This document shows positions 34,301 to 45,668 of a stretch of 64,000 bases of DNA, one piece after another. Within the stretch, counting starts at the first letter, position 1, and the number at the start of each line of letters is the position of its first letter. Origin of the DNA: Terramyces sp. JEL0728. Its lineage: Eukaryota > Chytridiomycota > Chytridiomycetes > Rhizophydiales > Terramycetaceae. The translations under genes and the position numbers were made by a program. The notes under the pieces were generated by a model. That model had not been told where the DNA came from. It was given only the letters and a program-made list of their open reading frames with translations, and made no database searches. The stretch is taken from contig JADIIU010000051.1 of the NCBI GenBank assembly GCA_027603945.1, positions 31,487 to 95,486 of the forward strand, read 5' to 3'.

Positions 34301-37122
34301 TTATAATAATCTTGAATATGCTAAATTACTTTGAGATGCCTGACGTGCGGTGTACCATTTTCTAAGCTCCTCGATCCAAAATACTGTGCTGCTGAGAACT
34401 GTCAGGTAGAGCCAATCGGCAATCGACAGTGGTTCAGTAAGAAAAATTGAGTTTAGAAATGGGAAATTTACAACTAGTAGCTGGCCAAATAGGACAAGGG
34501 ACAGTGCATAGTTGTACATTAGATTAGTTGTGAATCCTTTGGAGAATATTGATTGCCCTTCGGACCTACATGAAAGAGAGTTCCATAATGCAAAGAGTAC
34601 TATAAGAGTGAACGACTACTGTTATTCAATCATTACCATCGTCCTTGTCCTGTCATCAAGCCCATCTTCCAACTCTTCGTGTATAAATACTGTTAACGTT
34701 GCTGTGGCAATAATAATTGCATTAGTGATTACTCTGACCAGTAAGAGGTTGGTTAAAATCGGTTCATCTTTTTTCCTTGGAGGTTTGGCACAAATAACCG
34801 GATCCATCGGCTCAACGCCTAGAGATTGGGCAACAGGGCCATCACAAATAATATCTAAATTAGCAAAAAGTACTGATCCACAAAATTTGCATTGCATTAA
34901 GCGGGTTTGGCAATCCAAACAATGAGCACATCGCTACTAGAATCAAAGCAGCCAGCGAGGTACACAGCTGAAATGCCAAAAAGTTTTTGATGTTGTAAAA
35001 GATATTTTTCCCCTCATCAATGGCATAAATGATTGTGCCCAAGTTATCGTCCACCAGAATCATATCGGCTGCTTCCTTTGCAACATCTGTACCATTGCCC
35101 ATGGACACACCAATGTCAGCTAAACTTAGGGCAGGAGCGTCGTTGACTAAGTTAGTTAATGATTACCTCCATCACCAGTCATAGCAACAATATTACCGCC
35201 AGCCTGAAGTGCTTCTACAATCCTTAATTTGTGGGTCGGCGTAGTGCGATAGAAAATGCTAGACGCCAATACTGCATTTTTTAGTTCTTCCAAACTCATC
35301 GCATCCAGTTGATTTCCAGAATAGCTGGTGTGTTTTACTCTAATTCCAACCTGGTTCGCAATGGCTTTTGCTGTGCCAACTAATATTAACAGAAAATACA
35401 CGAATCCCCGGTTATCATAATAATGTGAATTCCGGCAGCGTTCAATTTCTCTATAGTCTTGTTAGTTTGCGGACGGGGCGGATCGTATACCCCAATAAAC
35501 CCTACCATAGTAAGGGAATCCAACTCAGTGCCAATGGCAAAGGTGAGTATACGCAAACCTTTGGACGAAATTTGGCTTTCGTAATTAAAAAACTCTTGCT
35601 TCATGGAATCCGTTATCGGCGACTTTACGCTGTTGCTGTGCAGATAATATTTACACTTTGCAATCACTGCTTCAATTGCACCTTTAACATAGTACTGAGT
35701 TTCAATTTGATTAGAAGCCTCCACAGCCATCCATTTTACTTCTGGATTAAACGGGATTTCTGAAATCCTTGCATGGTACTAAATAAGCAAGAATGCACCT
35801 TTCTTTCATCTTCCAACTTTGCTTTTGTAAAAAATTCCATTATCGCAACTTCTGTTGGCTGGCCATTTAGCAGTCCCTCCTCGTCATAATAGGTATTGTT
35901 GCAAATATTGCCGATACTTAATAATTTCTTTATGACTGGGTGATTAAGCTGTGGAGAAAAAGAGTAGTTTTCGATATCGATTTCAATCTTATCTGCTGCT
36001 GCAACCAGCAGAGTTGCAACCATTTTGTTTTCTGTAATTGTTCCAGTTTTGTCGATACACACTACATTGACAGATCCAAGTGATTCTACGGAAGGCAATT
36101 TCTTTACGATGGCATTGTGCGTTGTCATTCGTAGTACACCTAATGCAAGAGTAACCGCAACAACAACTGGCAATCCTTCTGGGATAGCTGCTACTGCCAA
36201 ACTCACTACCATTAAAGCAATATACCGGCGATCTGAAATACCTCCAACCACTGTTTTCCCTGGAGTATTCCGAGCAAGCTAATAATAGCAATCAAAATAA
36301 ATGAAAAGAACGATAGATGCTTTCCCAATTCATCCATCTTTAGCTGTAATGGGGTTTTCGGCTTGTCTACTTCCGACACCATCCGTAATACAGATCCAAG
36401 CTCTGTTTTGTTTGCGGTTCCAAATACTACTGCAGTTCCGTGTCCGTTCCTAACTAGCGTTCCCATGAATACCAAATTAGTTTTTTCTGCAAACGACAAG
36501 TCAGTAGAGTATGTATGAATTACTTTGATATCTTTCCTACTGGGTTCTGTTTCGCCAGTAAGATTCGACTCGTCCACCTCCAAGGAAACACTTTCCAATA
36601 ATCTGCAATCTGCCGGTATCCTATCGCCTCTACTAAATTTGACTACATCTCCTGGTACTAATTCACTAGCTAGTAATTCTACTGTATGTCCGTTTCTATC
36701 TTAGTTGCCAAATCACCTAATAACGTGGCAGTGCGGTGGGGCAAGTTTGGTCAAAGCTTCAATACTCTGACTTGATTTGTACTCTTGAACAAACGCAACT
36801 ATATTAACATCAAATACCAGTCATTACTATAAATATCGTCTGTCTTAGCTAAACTTACCATGGTAATTGATATTGCATCCGACACTTGGCCGACCAAAAG
36901 CGATAATAATGCAGACAGTAGTAGCATCAGTATAAGGGGATCCTTGAATTGCTCTATAAACTTTTCTAACATTGACTCCTTTTCTTCCAGTTCAATTTCA
37001 TTTGATCCGTATTTATTCCTACGCGGAAGAATCTGATCTGTTGTTAATCCATGAAATGTAGATTCAAGAAATTCCAGACATTCCTCTGGTGTCTTTGATG
37101 AATATTTGAACGAATCCTCCAT
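34301..37122 (-). CDS. PMR1: Golgi/secretory-pathway Ca2+/Mn2+ P-type ATPase (Pmr1/SPCA type)
   Basis: 880 residues from MEDSFKYSS. Pumps Ca2+ and Mn2+ into the secretory pathway. Visible: actuator loop DESNLTGE, helix 4 [15 protein letters not shown], phosphorylation site [13 protein letters not shown], hinge [18 protein letters not shown] and the M6-region [17 protein letters not shown]. Nine introns: 36840-36858 and 36799-36817 (19 nt), 36696-36716 (21), 36206-36225, 35779-35798, 35380-35399, 35147-35166 (20), 34855-34873 (19) and 34616-34636 (21). The exon between the first two introns is only 22 nt. Every junction restores family sequence. Confidence 0.93.
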
Positions 37123-37184
37123 GTTTTGGAGATTGCGTTTTGTGTAAAATGACAAACATTTAGGACTAAAAGATTAGAAAAAGA

Positions 37185-37782
37185 TTAGATTTTATTAACG
37201 GTATAATCAACAAACCCAACGTTCATGACGTCGTTAAATGGATCGTCTTGGAAGCTCTTTTGTAAAATTTTCGAAAGATTCTGCTCAATAATTGTGCTTT
37301 GTTCAATCTTGTTCAATCTTACTTTTAAATCCTCGCTTAGCGGATGTAATGGCAGCTAAATTAACGACAAAAACCTTTGTTTCCAAAAAGGAGTGCTGAG
37401 GAGGGTAGTTTGGAAAGTGTTTTGGAATCGATTCATCGCGGAGCACTGTTCCAAATGTCGCAGTTGATGGAAGGGGATTTGGTGCAGTTGGTGTCGCTGG
37501 CTCCATTATTTGATCTTCTCCTCTTTCCAATTGAAGCTCCTGGTGTATATATGCTTGTATTTCCTTGATATCCGACACTTGTTCTATCGCCAGCAGTATG
37601 TCCTTCCATGTAGGTTTGCTGCGATTATTCATTTCACTAAAGCACATTACTTGCTTTGTTATCAGATTAAAATAGTTTTCAAATATATTTTCAAATTCTT
37701 CCAAGACGTGCGGCCCAATTGATGTACAGTCATGCTCTATTAGGATCTGCGATAAGCAGTGTTGTGTTTGTTCCTTTAGCAT
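37185..37782 (-). CDS. TAF8: TFIID subunit TAF8-like histone-fold protein
   Basis: 192 residues. An N-terminal histone fold (HCLSQILIEHDCTSIGPHVL to WKDILLAIEQ) is followed by the TAF8 C-terminal signature IPKHFPNYPPQHSFLET. TAF8 pairs with TAF10 in general transcription factor TFIID. One intron, 37356-37374 (19 nt), joins LETK to LPLHPLSEDLK. The C-terminus ends NVGFVDYTVNKI. Its start lies 40 bp from the divergent RhoGAP gene. Confidence 0.85.
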
Positions 37783-37822
37783 TTGTGAACAAAATTTTCA
37801 AACCTCAAGCCACTAATCCGCG

Positions 37823-39649
37823 ATGCCGTCTCAAATAACTGCAGTTGCATTATGGAATTACATAGCTCAAGAGGTATCTATCGAGTAATTTTAGGACAAC
37901 GAAATCAGTTTTCGAGCTGGAGATACGATAGACATTGTAGAGTTGTGTAATCAAGTAATATCTATTAACGAAAGGATTGGTACGAAGGGTCAATCAATGG
38001 CAGCACTGGATTATTTCCCGCAAATCATGTAAAGTTAGTAGATCACAAGAATGAGAATGAAGAGAATGAAGGGTCGGAATCTGGCGAATCTGAGGGAAAT
38101 GCATGGCATGTAGTAACAACCGAAGCAGGCACCGTATATTATTGGAATGAACAGACCGGAGAAACATCATGGGAACCACCGTCAAAAGATGGCAAAAAGA
38201 TCACCACCAGCGAAGGAGCACCAAAATTAGATTTAGCAAACTTACCACCGGCTGTTTCAGTAATTATTGGTAATGTCAGGACCATATCGAAATTGTGCCT
38301 CCTGAATTAATTCGCAGAGAAGGCCAAATAGCATACAAAGCGAAAAAGGATTATGGTGGAGTGGAACCTAAAAAACAGCACTCGTGGCATAATTCTTGGG
38401 CGGTAGTATGTGTAGGATATTTGATATTTTATAAAGAAGAGCCTGCCAAATTGAAAAAGAAACAAGGTCGGCTATTTTAATTCTAGGAGACAAACCCATC
38501 ATACCGGTACATGTGCAAATGCTGGACGGAGTGACCCTGAAAAAGGAAGCAAAAGATGCAGGAAGAAAGAACTTGATATCGGTGCAGTCTAGAAGCGGTG
38601 CGGTAATGCTACTGCAACCAAATACGGAAAATGAAGTCAACGAATGGTTCACTACAATTAGCGAGTCGACCAAAGAAGCTTCCACTCAGGCTGAAGTACA
38701 TTTATATTCACATAGTATGAAAATGTAATGTCTCGGCTGTTTTTGAAGAGCGATTCCACCAATGAATTAAGGGAAGACAAGAAAAAAACACCAACCAGAG
38801 ACAACAGCAAGAAAAGTTTGACGCCATTGGACGATGATGATGCCAACAAGGGTAAAGTCAAAGCAAAGCTCAATGCATTCTTTAAAAGAGTCGGCGATAT
38901 CAAAGAAAATGTTACCAAAAAAGAAAAGGACGCGCCTGTGCCTGTGGAAAGTACTTTGTTTGTTTATAGTTAGATCCGGTTTTTGGAGGCACTTTGGAGA
39001 ACCTCGCTGCCAAGAATCTGCCAAAGAAAATACCAATATTGATAGAAAAATGCGTTGTACATGTAGAACAGCACGGAGGTATTTGATGCTAATCCAGGTC
39101 TTGAAAGCCAGGGTATTTACAGACTGTCAGGAAATGCATCCACTGTACAGAAATTCAGAGCTCAATTGAATCAAGACAACTACCAAGACATTTTCGAACC
39201 ATTGCAAGATGTAAACGTAATTGCAGCTCTCCTAAAACGTAATATTTGCTGACAATAGTATTCTTTAGAGAAGTTCAAATTCCAGTCATCCCATTCACAA
39301 TGTATAGCCAATTCATAGACAGTATGAAAATTGATGATTACAACAACCGCCTATGCACCATAAAAACACTTGTCCAGGCTTTACCAAAAGTACATTACGA
39401 TGTTCTTGAATACCTAATGCGACATTTAGTTAAGGTTAGCGCTCAAAGTGAAGTCAACAAGATGGAACCCAGCAACCTGGCAATTGTGTTTGGCCCCAGT
39501 TTAATCAGACCAATGGAAAGCGGCGAAAGTGACATGTACGCAAACATGATGAACATGTCCTTTCAAAACGGTCTGATCGAAGCCATGATCAATCAAACAG
39601 AGGTAATTTAAATTAATTGCAGTGGCTATTTGATGGCAATCCAAACTGA
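37823..39649 (+). CDS. SH3-WW-PH-RhoGAP protein (ARHGAP12/15/27-like)
   Basis: 547 residues. GTPase-activating protein for Rho/Rac/Cdc42-type GTPases. Order: SH3 (ALWNYIAQE-DNEISFRAGDTIDIVEL, WYEGSINGSTGLFPANHV), WW (WHVVTTEAGTVYYWNEQTG), PH (WAVVCVGYLIFYKE, EVNEWFTTI), RhoGAP (GIYRLSGNASTVQKFR with the arginine finger, SNLAIVFGPSLIRP). Nine introns: 37874-37894 (21), 37955-37974, 38260-38279, 38468-38487 (donor GTC), 38696-38715 (20 each), 38951-38973 (23), 39079-39097 (19), 39239-39258 and 39603-39622 (20). The last exon adds WLFDGNPN. The architecture matches animal ARHGAP27-type proteins. Confidence 0.92.
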
Positions 39650-39683
39650 GTGTTTCAATAAATTCTTTTCATGTATCAGATCT

Positions 39684-40340
39684 TTATTTTCTGTCAACAA
39701 CTGTGAATTTGATTTCCGAAAGCTCCTTGCCAGATTCGTTATCTTTAAGCAGCCCAAGCACAGTCTGCCCGCTGAATACTGGTCCAACACCACTTGGAGT
39801 ACCAGTCAAAATCAAATCGCCCTTTTCCAAAGTCATAATACCACTAACATGTTTAATCAAAGTAGGAATATCAAATATCATATCCTTGGTGCTTCCATTC
39901 TGCTTGATTTGGTTGTCCACCTTCAAAACCAACTGCAAATGCTTTGGATCCTTTATGTCTTCTTTCGGAATAAACGGTCCGATTGGAGTAAATGTGTCGT
40001 AGCCTTTAGCAACTGTCCATGGATGTCCTTTCTTTTTTGCTTGGTCTTGAACATTACGGGCAGTCATATCCAACGCCAGTACATATCCATCAACAAAACT
40101 GTCAGCATCTTTGAACGAAATATCCCTTCCTGTTTTTCCAATTACCACTCCAAGTTCAAGTTCATGGTGAACATCACAGTTTTTAGGTATTTCAATTTTA
40201 CCTCCGTTTTGGAGGAACGATGAAGTTGGCTTGAGGAACAGCATTGGTTCTGTTGGCACTGCGTTTCCGAGTTCTTTTGCATGCTCGGCATAGTTCCTGC
40301 CTATTGCTACAATCTTTTTGCAGAGGGACAATCTTGACAT
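39684..40340 (-). CDS. FAHD1: FAHD1-type fumarylacetoacetate-hydrolase-fold enzyme
   Basis: 218 residues from MSRLSLCKKIVAIGRNY. The FAH fold with metal-binding acids is seen in HHELELGVVIGKTGRDI and in ALDMTARNVQDQAKKKGHPW; LTGTPSGVG is also typical. Members act as acylpyruvase and oxaloacetate decarboxylase, usually in mitochondria. No intron. Its start codon is only 9 bp from that of the divergent methyltransferase. Confidence 0.92.
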   Translation of the reverse strand: MSRLSLCKKIVAIGRNYAEHAKELGNAVPTEPMLFLKPTSSFLQNGGKIEIPKNCDVHHELELGVVIGKTGRDISFKDADSFVDGYVLALDMTARNVQDQAKKKGHPWTVAKGYDTFTPIGPFIPKEDIKDPKHLQLVLKVDNQIKQNGSTKDMIFDIPTLIKHVSGIMTLEKGDLILTGTPSGVGPVFSGQTVLGLLKDNESGKELSEIKFTVVDRK

Positions 40341-40349
40341 TTTCTGAAA

Positions 40350-41018
40350 ATGATCTCTAATGTAGATACCGAAAAGGAAAAACAAAAGGATATTATTCAG
40401 CCTACGTTTGAAAATACGCTACCATATGAATATGAAAATGTTCAAATACAGTATGATCCAACTGGCAATCTCAAAGCTGGAACTGGAGCAACCATATGGG
40501 ATTCCTCGTTTGTATTATTAAAGTATCTAGCATTACAATTTAAAATGGGGTTGATCAAAGATAGTTTGAATATTATTGAATTGGGGGCTGGAACAGGACT
40601 GGTTGGAATAGCACTTGCGCACTTGTTGCCAAATTCTACAATCACGCTTACAGATCAAGAATCGGTAGCTCCATTATTGAAATTTAACGTTGAAAGTGCA
40701 AAATTGCCAAATTTAAAAGCAGAAATACTCGACTGGAAGCAACCGCCATTACTAGATCAATACGACATGATAATAATGAGCGACCTAATTACGTGGCCAG
40801 AGCTGTACACACCGCTCGTCAATACCATAGATCTGCTTTGTAGCAATGACACTCTGATTGTATTTTCGCATGAATGTAGGAGCTTTGAAAAAGAGCAAAA
40901 GTTTTACCAGAAACTAAGTAAAAAGTTTAAATTCAAGAATGTGGATGAAAATGATCAAGATCCGGTGTATCGATCTGACGATTTGTATCTGTTTACCGCA
41001 AAGAGAAAGTGTGAATAA
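40350..41018 (+). CDS. METTL21-like protein lysine methyltransferase
   Basis: 222 residues. Seven-beta-strand AdoMet-dependent methyltransferase: TGATIWDSSFVLLKYL, glycine motif ELGAGTGLVGIALAH, acidic TLTDQE, and MSDLITWPELYTPL in the D/E-x-x-Y/F position used by this lysine-methyltransferase group. Members methylate proteins such as VCP, HSP70 or eEF1A; the substrate here is unknown. No intron. Confidence 0.85.
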   Translation: MISNVDTEKEKQKDIIQPTFENTLPYEYENVQIQYDPTGNLKAGTGATIWDSSFVLLKYLALQFKMGLIKDSLNIIELGAGTGLVGIALAHLLPNSTITLTDQESVAPLLKFNVESAKLPNLKAEILDWKQPPLLDQYDMIIMSDLITWPELYTPLVNTIDLLCSNDTLIVFSHECRSFEKEQKFYQKLSKKFKFKNVDENDQDPVYRSDDLYLFTAKRKCE

Positions 41019-41105
41019 AAGTATTTTAAATCGGATACCAGTTTCTCTGATTGTCCGCAATTAAGGGGCACGGATTTCTCTTTAAGAGGTGCTTTCCGAA
41101 ATCCA

Positions 41106-41954
41106 ATGCTAGCTGGAACCTACAACATGTTTTCATCACTCGTAGGTAAATTGGAAGAAAAAGTAGTCGATAATGTAATCCAGCCAATCGTTCACTCAAA
41201 AGTTACTCAAAAAGTAGCTGAAATGCGTGAATGGGGATTCAAAGAGCTTCCAAATACCATCAAATCTTGCGTCAATGACACTGTTGCAGGGCCAAAAGAA
41301 GTGGAATTGCATGGAAAGAAACACACAATGTCGGGAGTTACCCATCACTTTCTTCAAAAGCACTTTGTTGAATCACCAAAGGCACAAGAGAAATTGGACA
41401 AATTCTCGGCAAAGTTCACTACGGAATTGGAACCAGTTATCATGGATGTCACTCGTACGTCGGATACTGATATTACCGATTACACTATAGTCCAACTGAA
41501 AGTAGAGCTGGGATTAGCAAAAGCGCCGCCAGTAGAAATTAAGCCTAATGACTGGCCTCCAATACCAGAACTTGCTCAAGATGCTACTACCGTTGACACA
41601 GTGTCCCATAAGGTAAGAATGACAGTCAGAGATGCAAACACCCGCATTCTCCCAGATATAGTCAAAGTAATCCCGCCAACCCTTGAATCTGTAATTACCA
41701 AATTCATCAATCAAGAAATCCAAGAAGGCTTTGAAGATTTAAAAGTTGGATGGAAGATGCTGGATGGCTTTGTTGGCTGGGCTGAAAAAGGATTGGAACA
41801 CACTCAAAAAACCATTTGCGATGAAATATTCAAGATTATCTGGGGTAAGATGGAGCCTAAAGTCACACTGGATTTGAAGTCAAAGCTGATTGAGTTGGAG
41901 CAGACAGTTGCTGACTCTGTTAAAGCCGAAATGAAATTGATTCCCGGGTTTTAA
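41106..41954 (+). CDS. Hypothetical helical protein
   Basis: 282 residues from MLAGTYNMFSSLVGK (or MFSSL at 41127). Mostly amphipathic helix, with QEIQEGFEDLKVGWKMLDGFVGWAEKGL in two parts and a C-terminus ending MKLIPGF. Low cysteine; no signal peptide or membrane segment. I do not recognise it. The composition is compatible with a lipid-associated or structural helical protein, which is a guess. Confidence 0.65.
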   Translation: MLAGTYNMFSSLVGKLEEKVVDNVIQPIVHSKVTQKVAEMREWGFKELPNTIKSCVNDTVAGPKEVELHGKKHTMSGVTHHFLQKHFVESPKAQEKLDKFSAKFTTELEPVIMDVTRTSDTDITDYTIVQLKVELGLAKAPPVEIKPNDWPPIPELAQDATTVDTVSHKVRMTVRDANTRILPDIVKVIPPTLESVITKFINQEIQEGFEDLKVGWKMLDGFVGWAEKGLEHTQKTICDEIFKIIWGKMEPKVTLDLKSKLIELEQTVADSVKAEMKLIPGF

Positions 41955-42187
41955 ATATAACTATCAATTAACGAAAATCTATTTTCGAATGCGATACTAA
42001 GCATCAAGACAAAAGGAGAGTTGCTGGGTCAGTCGCGTTTCTGTGTGGGCTGGGTCAGTAGCGTTTCTGTGCGAGCAACCAAGCCGCAAATAAGACCAAT
42101 AATATTTAACAAGTGTTACAAAATGACATCAGTCACGTGAATCGCAAATATCAAAAAAAAGAAAAAAAAGAAAAATTTAAAAAAAAT

Positions 42188-43994
42188 ATGGCTGGCGATA
42201 AAGAAAAGAAGGAAAAGAAACCAAGAAGAGTTGGAAAAAGAAACAAGGATGCCAGCGTCGAAAATATTACTGAAGCTGCTGCAAAAGTCGCTCTTGACAA
42301 CAATCGCTCATCAACTGGTGTGCTTACCTCGGAAAAGAATTCCAGAGACGTAAAGGTTCGTGAATAATTAATTGCAGATTGAATTGTACTCTTTAAATTT
42401 CTTTTCTCAAAATTTGATCAACGAAAGCACCATAGAATTGAACTATGGGAGACGGTACGGTTTAATTGGACCAAACGGCTCTGGTAAATCCACCTTTCTT
42501 CAATCTTTGGCAGCAAGAGAAGCCCCAATTCCAGAACACATAGATATTTATTTATTGAATGCGGAATACGCACCAACTGAAATGACTGCTTTGGAAGCAG
42601 TTATTAACGATGCTGAACAAGAAATCAAGAGATTGGAAAAATTGATGGAAGATATCTTGTCTGAAGATCCTGAATCTCCTTTGTTGGACGGTATTTATGA
42701 CCGTATCGAAGATTTGGATCCTTCAACATTTGAATCTAGAGCTGCGATGTTGTTGGACGGTCTTGGTTTCAGTCCACAAAGAATGAAGATGAAGACAAAG
42801 GATTTGTCTGGCGGTTGGCGTATGAGAGTAGCTTTGTCAAAGGCACTTTTCATCAAGCCTACCATGTTGATTCTTGACGAACCAACAAATCACTTGGATT
42901 TGGGTGCTTGTGTATGGCTTGAAGAATATTTATCCAAATACGACAGAATCTTGTTGTTGGTTTCCCACTCTCAAGATTTCCTGAATACTGTCTGCACCAA
43001 TATCATTGAACTTGATCACAAGAGAGAGTTGAAATATTATTCCGGTAACTACGATATGTACATCAAGACCAAGAAGGAAAACGAAGTCAACCAAATGAAA
43101 GCTTACAAGAAACAGCAAGAAGAAATTGCTGATATCAAAAAGTTTATTGCTTCTTGTGGTACCTTTGCCAACTTGGTAAAGCAAGCAAAATCCCGCCAAA
43201 AGATTTTGGACAAGATGGAAGCTGATGGTTTAATTGAAAAGGTTCCTGATGAAAAAATGTTTGATTTCGCTTTCTGGTCCGCCGGACCGCTTCCGCCGCC
43301 AGTATTGGCTTTCAATGATATGTCTTTTGCTTACAGTGGAAAAATGGAAGATTTGATCTACAAGAACTTGGAATTTGGAGTCGATACTGAATCTCGTATT
43401 GCCTTGGTAGGGCCAAATGGTGCTGGTAAATCCACTTTGTTGAAGTTGATGGCTGGCTCGCTCCATCCAACTGCTGGTACTATCAGCAGACATTCTCACT
43501 TGAAGATTGGGGTTTACTCTCAACACTCTGCTGATCAATTGACTTTGGACAAATCCGCTGTTGATTATCTACGTGGCAAGTTCCCAGAAATGCCGCAGGA
43601 TCTACCATACTGGCGTCAAAATATTGGCCGTTTTGGTCTAACTAGTAATGCTCAATTATGTCCTATTGAGCAATTGTCTGATGGTCAAAGAGCACGTATT
43701 GTTTTCTGTGAATTGTGTCTGCACAGACCTAACCTTTTACTTTTAGATGAACCAACCAACGCCCTTGATATTGAAACCATCGACTCTTTAGCGAGAGCAA
43801 TCAACAAATTCGAAGGTGGTGTAGTGCTAGTATCTCACGATTTCCGATTGATTCGCCAAGTTGCAGAGGTAACTATATATTAATAATAGCAAATTTGGGT
43901 TTGTGAAAATGGAAATATGAATTTATGGGATGCATCCATTGCGCAATACAAGGAAAAGTTGCGCAAAGAAGTTACCAAGAGTTTACCAAAGTAA
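42188..43994 (+). CDS. ARB1: ABCF ATPase ARB1 (ABCF2-like), ribosome biogenesis
   Basis: 587 residues. Two ABC ATPase domains without membrane segments. Domain 1: Walker [10 protein letters not shown], signature [15 protein letters not shown], Walker [13 protein letters not shown]. Domain 2: [36 protein letters not shown] lysine-rich N-terminus precedes them. Introns are 42356-42377 (22 nt) and 43869-43889 (21 nt); removal gives [13 protein letters not shown] and [14 protein letters not shown]. The start is taken at [11 protein letters not shown]; an A-rich stretch lies just upstream. Codon use looks stronger than in neighbours (repeated TTG, AAG), as expected for a highly expressed gene. Confidence 0.95.
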
Positions 43995-44084
43995 TTCATT
44001 TAATAAATCCTTTCTGTCCATTAATGCGGTTGCAGTTTATTTGTGGCCCGTATCGATTGTAGAACGAGGACAGCAAACTAGGCT

Positions 44085-44798
44085 TTATTTAACGTCTTTT
44101 CTAATTTTATCCTTGGTAATCCCACATTCAGTATCGTGAGCAGGGAAAACAGTCTCTGCATCCAACCCCAATATTTTCTCAACACTCTTTTTAGCATCTT
44201 CCATGCAGCAAGTAGTCATTCCAAAAATGCTACAGGAAGGACAAGAAGCAAATGGCGTATAATTCATCAGCGAATCACCGACCATTACGCTCTTACTTTC
44301 TGCATGCAAATACGACATTGAACCCAACGTATGTCCGTGAGTAGTAATACAAACCAATCCACCTACCGAATCGTTGTCAGCAACTGGCGAAAGGTACTCG
44401 GCAGGAACTTTAACCTGGCTCCCATGGTGAAACAGCTTTGTAGCATTAAACAGCAGTGTATCCCCAGAGTCCTTGTTGTATTTCTTTTCCCCAGTCAAAT
44501 AAACAAACTCTTTTTCATTTGCCATAACCTTTACTTTCGGATACTCTGTAATTAAGAGGGGAATGGCTGCAATGTGGTCCAAGTGGCCATGAGTAATGAA
44601 AATATTGGTGAGAGTATCGGCGCCTATGTGCGATTTTATATCCTGTACGAGCTGAGTTGTGTGGGAATCGTATCCTGCGTCGACTAACGACCAGCCTGAT
44701 TCATGTTTGATAAGGAAAGTGGAGACGGGGATTGAGATTGGCCCTTGTTTCCACTGGAGTGTGTTTCTGAACAGTCCTGGCTTTACTTCAGTGTACAT
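44085..44798 (-). CDS. Metallo-beta-lactamase-fold hydrolase (lactonase-like)
   Basis: 237 residues, no intron. Metal-binding motifs are complete: THGHLDHIA (HxHxDH), THGHTLGS, VGDSLM and a final PAHD. The overall layout resembles N-acyl-homoserine-lactonase-like members. The substrate is not known. Bacterial-type relatives are common, so transfer into this genome is possible but not shown. Confidence 0.88.
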   Translation of the reverse strand: MYTEVKPGLFRNTLQWKQGPISIPVSTFLIKHESGWSLVDAGYDSHTTQLVQDIKSHIGADTLTNIFITHGHLDHIAAIPLLITEYPKVKVMANEKEFVYLTGEKKYNKDSGDTLLFNATKLFHHGSQVKVPAEYLSPVADNDSVGGLVCITTHGHTLGSMSYLHAESKSVMVGDSLMNYTPFASCPSCSIFGMTTCCMEDAKKSVEKILGLDAETVFPAHDTECGITKDKIRKDVK

Positions 44799-45208
44799 TT
44801 ATCAGGTTATTTTTCAAAGTCTGTTTTATATTTGAAAACCGAGCATTGACCGCAAATTGGCACATGTTAAGGACTTTCAAAGGGAGACAGCATCTTTTGT
44901 CAATCCAAGCTTAAAGGGTTTGAACAGAAATCCGTATGCAAACTCTCGTTACTCACTAAATGGGAATAATCTCAACATTTTTTCATTTTGGATCGAAAAG
45001 GGGAGACAAGATCGCTCATCATTGGACTCGTAGAGTTGCGAAGCTGTATTCAAATACCTGCGGTGATGTTCACTCAACATTGAGAGTTGGGAATCTCAAT
45101 AAGAGTTTGAACTTTACACCGATACCAAATTGAATAAGAGTAATATGCGAAATTGATCAGAACTAACAACGCTCCCCAACCTTTCTATTTGTAATTTTTT
45201 CAATTGAC
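44799..45208. other. Intergenic region between MBL-fold gene and eS26
   Basis: About 410 bp shared upstream of two divergent genes. I see no coding frame, tRNA or clear repeat. Confidence 0.5.
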
Positions 45209-45219
45209 TAGGGTTAGGG
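45209..45219 (+). promoter_or_regulatory. Telo-box (TAGGGTTAGGG) upstream of ribosomal protein eS26
   Basis: Two overlapping TTAGGG-type units sit 50-60 bp before the eS26 start. Telo-boxes (AACCCTA) are known Tbf1/Myb-type sites in ribosomal-protein promoters of plants and many fungi. A T/C-rich stretch follows up to the ATG. Confidence 0.6.
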
Positions 45220-45269
45220 CTGCTTTTTTTTCTTCTGAATTTTTTCAGACAACTCTTTTACTTTTCAAG

Positions 45270-45668
45270 ATGGTACACCACGAATTAATAATAGACTCAA
45301 AAGCGTCGTAATAACGGAAGAAACAAGCACGGTCGTGGACATGTTAAACCAGTTCGTTGCTCCAACTGCTCTCGTTGTGTCCCAAAGGACAAGTCAATCA
45401 AGAGGGCTTCTATCAGAAACATGGTTGAACAAGCCGCCATTGGAGATATCAGCGCTGCATCAGTATTCACCGATTACGCACTTCCAAAACTTTACCTCAA
45501 GACTATTTACTGCATTTCTTGTGCAATCCACTCTAAAGTTGTCCGTGTAAGATCCAGAGTAGGTCGTCGTGACCGTGCTCCGCCAGCTCGTTTCCGTTTC
45601 AACAAGGTACACTTATTAATTAACTGTAGGACAAGAAGCCTGCTGCAGCTGCTGCCGGAAAGGCTTAA
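45270..45668 (+). CDS. RPS26: Small-subunit ribosomal protein eS26
   Basis: 117 residues: start [16 protein letters not shown], zinc cysteines in [13 protein letters not shown] and [13 protein letters not shown], ending in an alanine-lysine tail. The first intron, 45273-45294 (22 nt), begins immediately after the ATG, so the first exon codes for only methionine. The second, 45607-45629 (23 nt), lies before the last twelve codons. Component of the 40S mRNA exit channel. Confidence 0.95.

Noticed and set aside
45209..45219. Internal telomere remnant
   Set aside because: Only two units in a ribosomal protein promoter; a telo-box explains it better.
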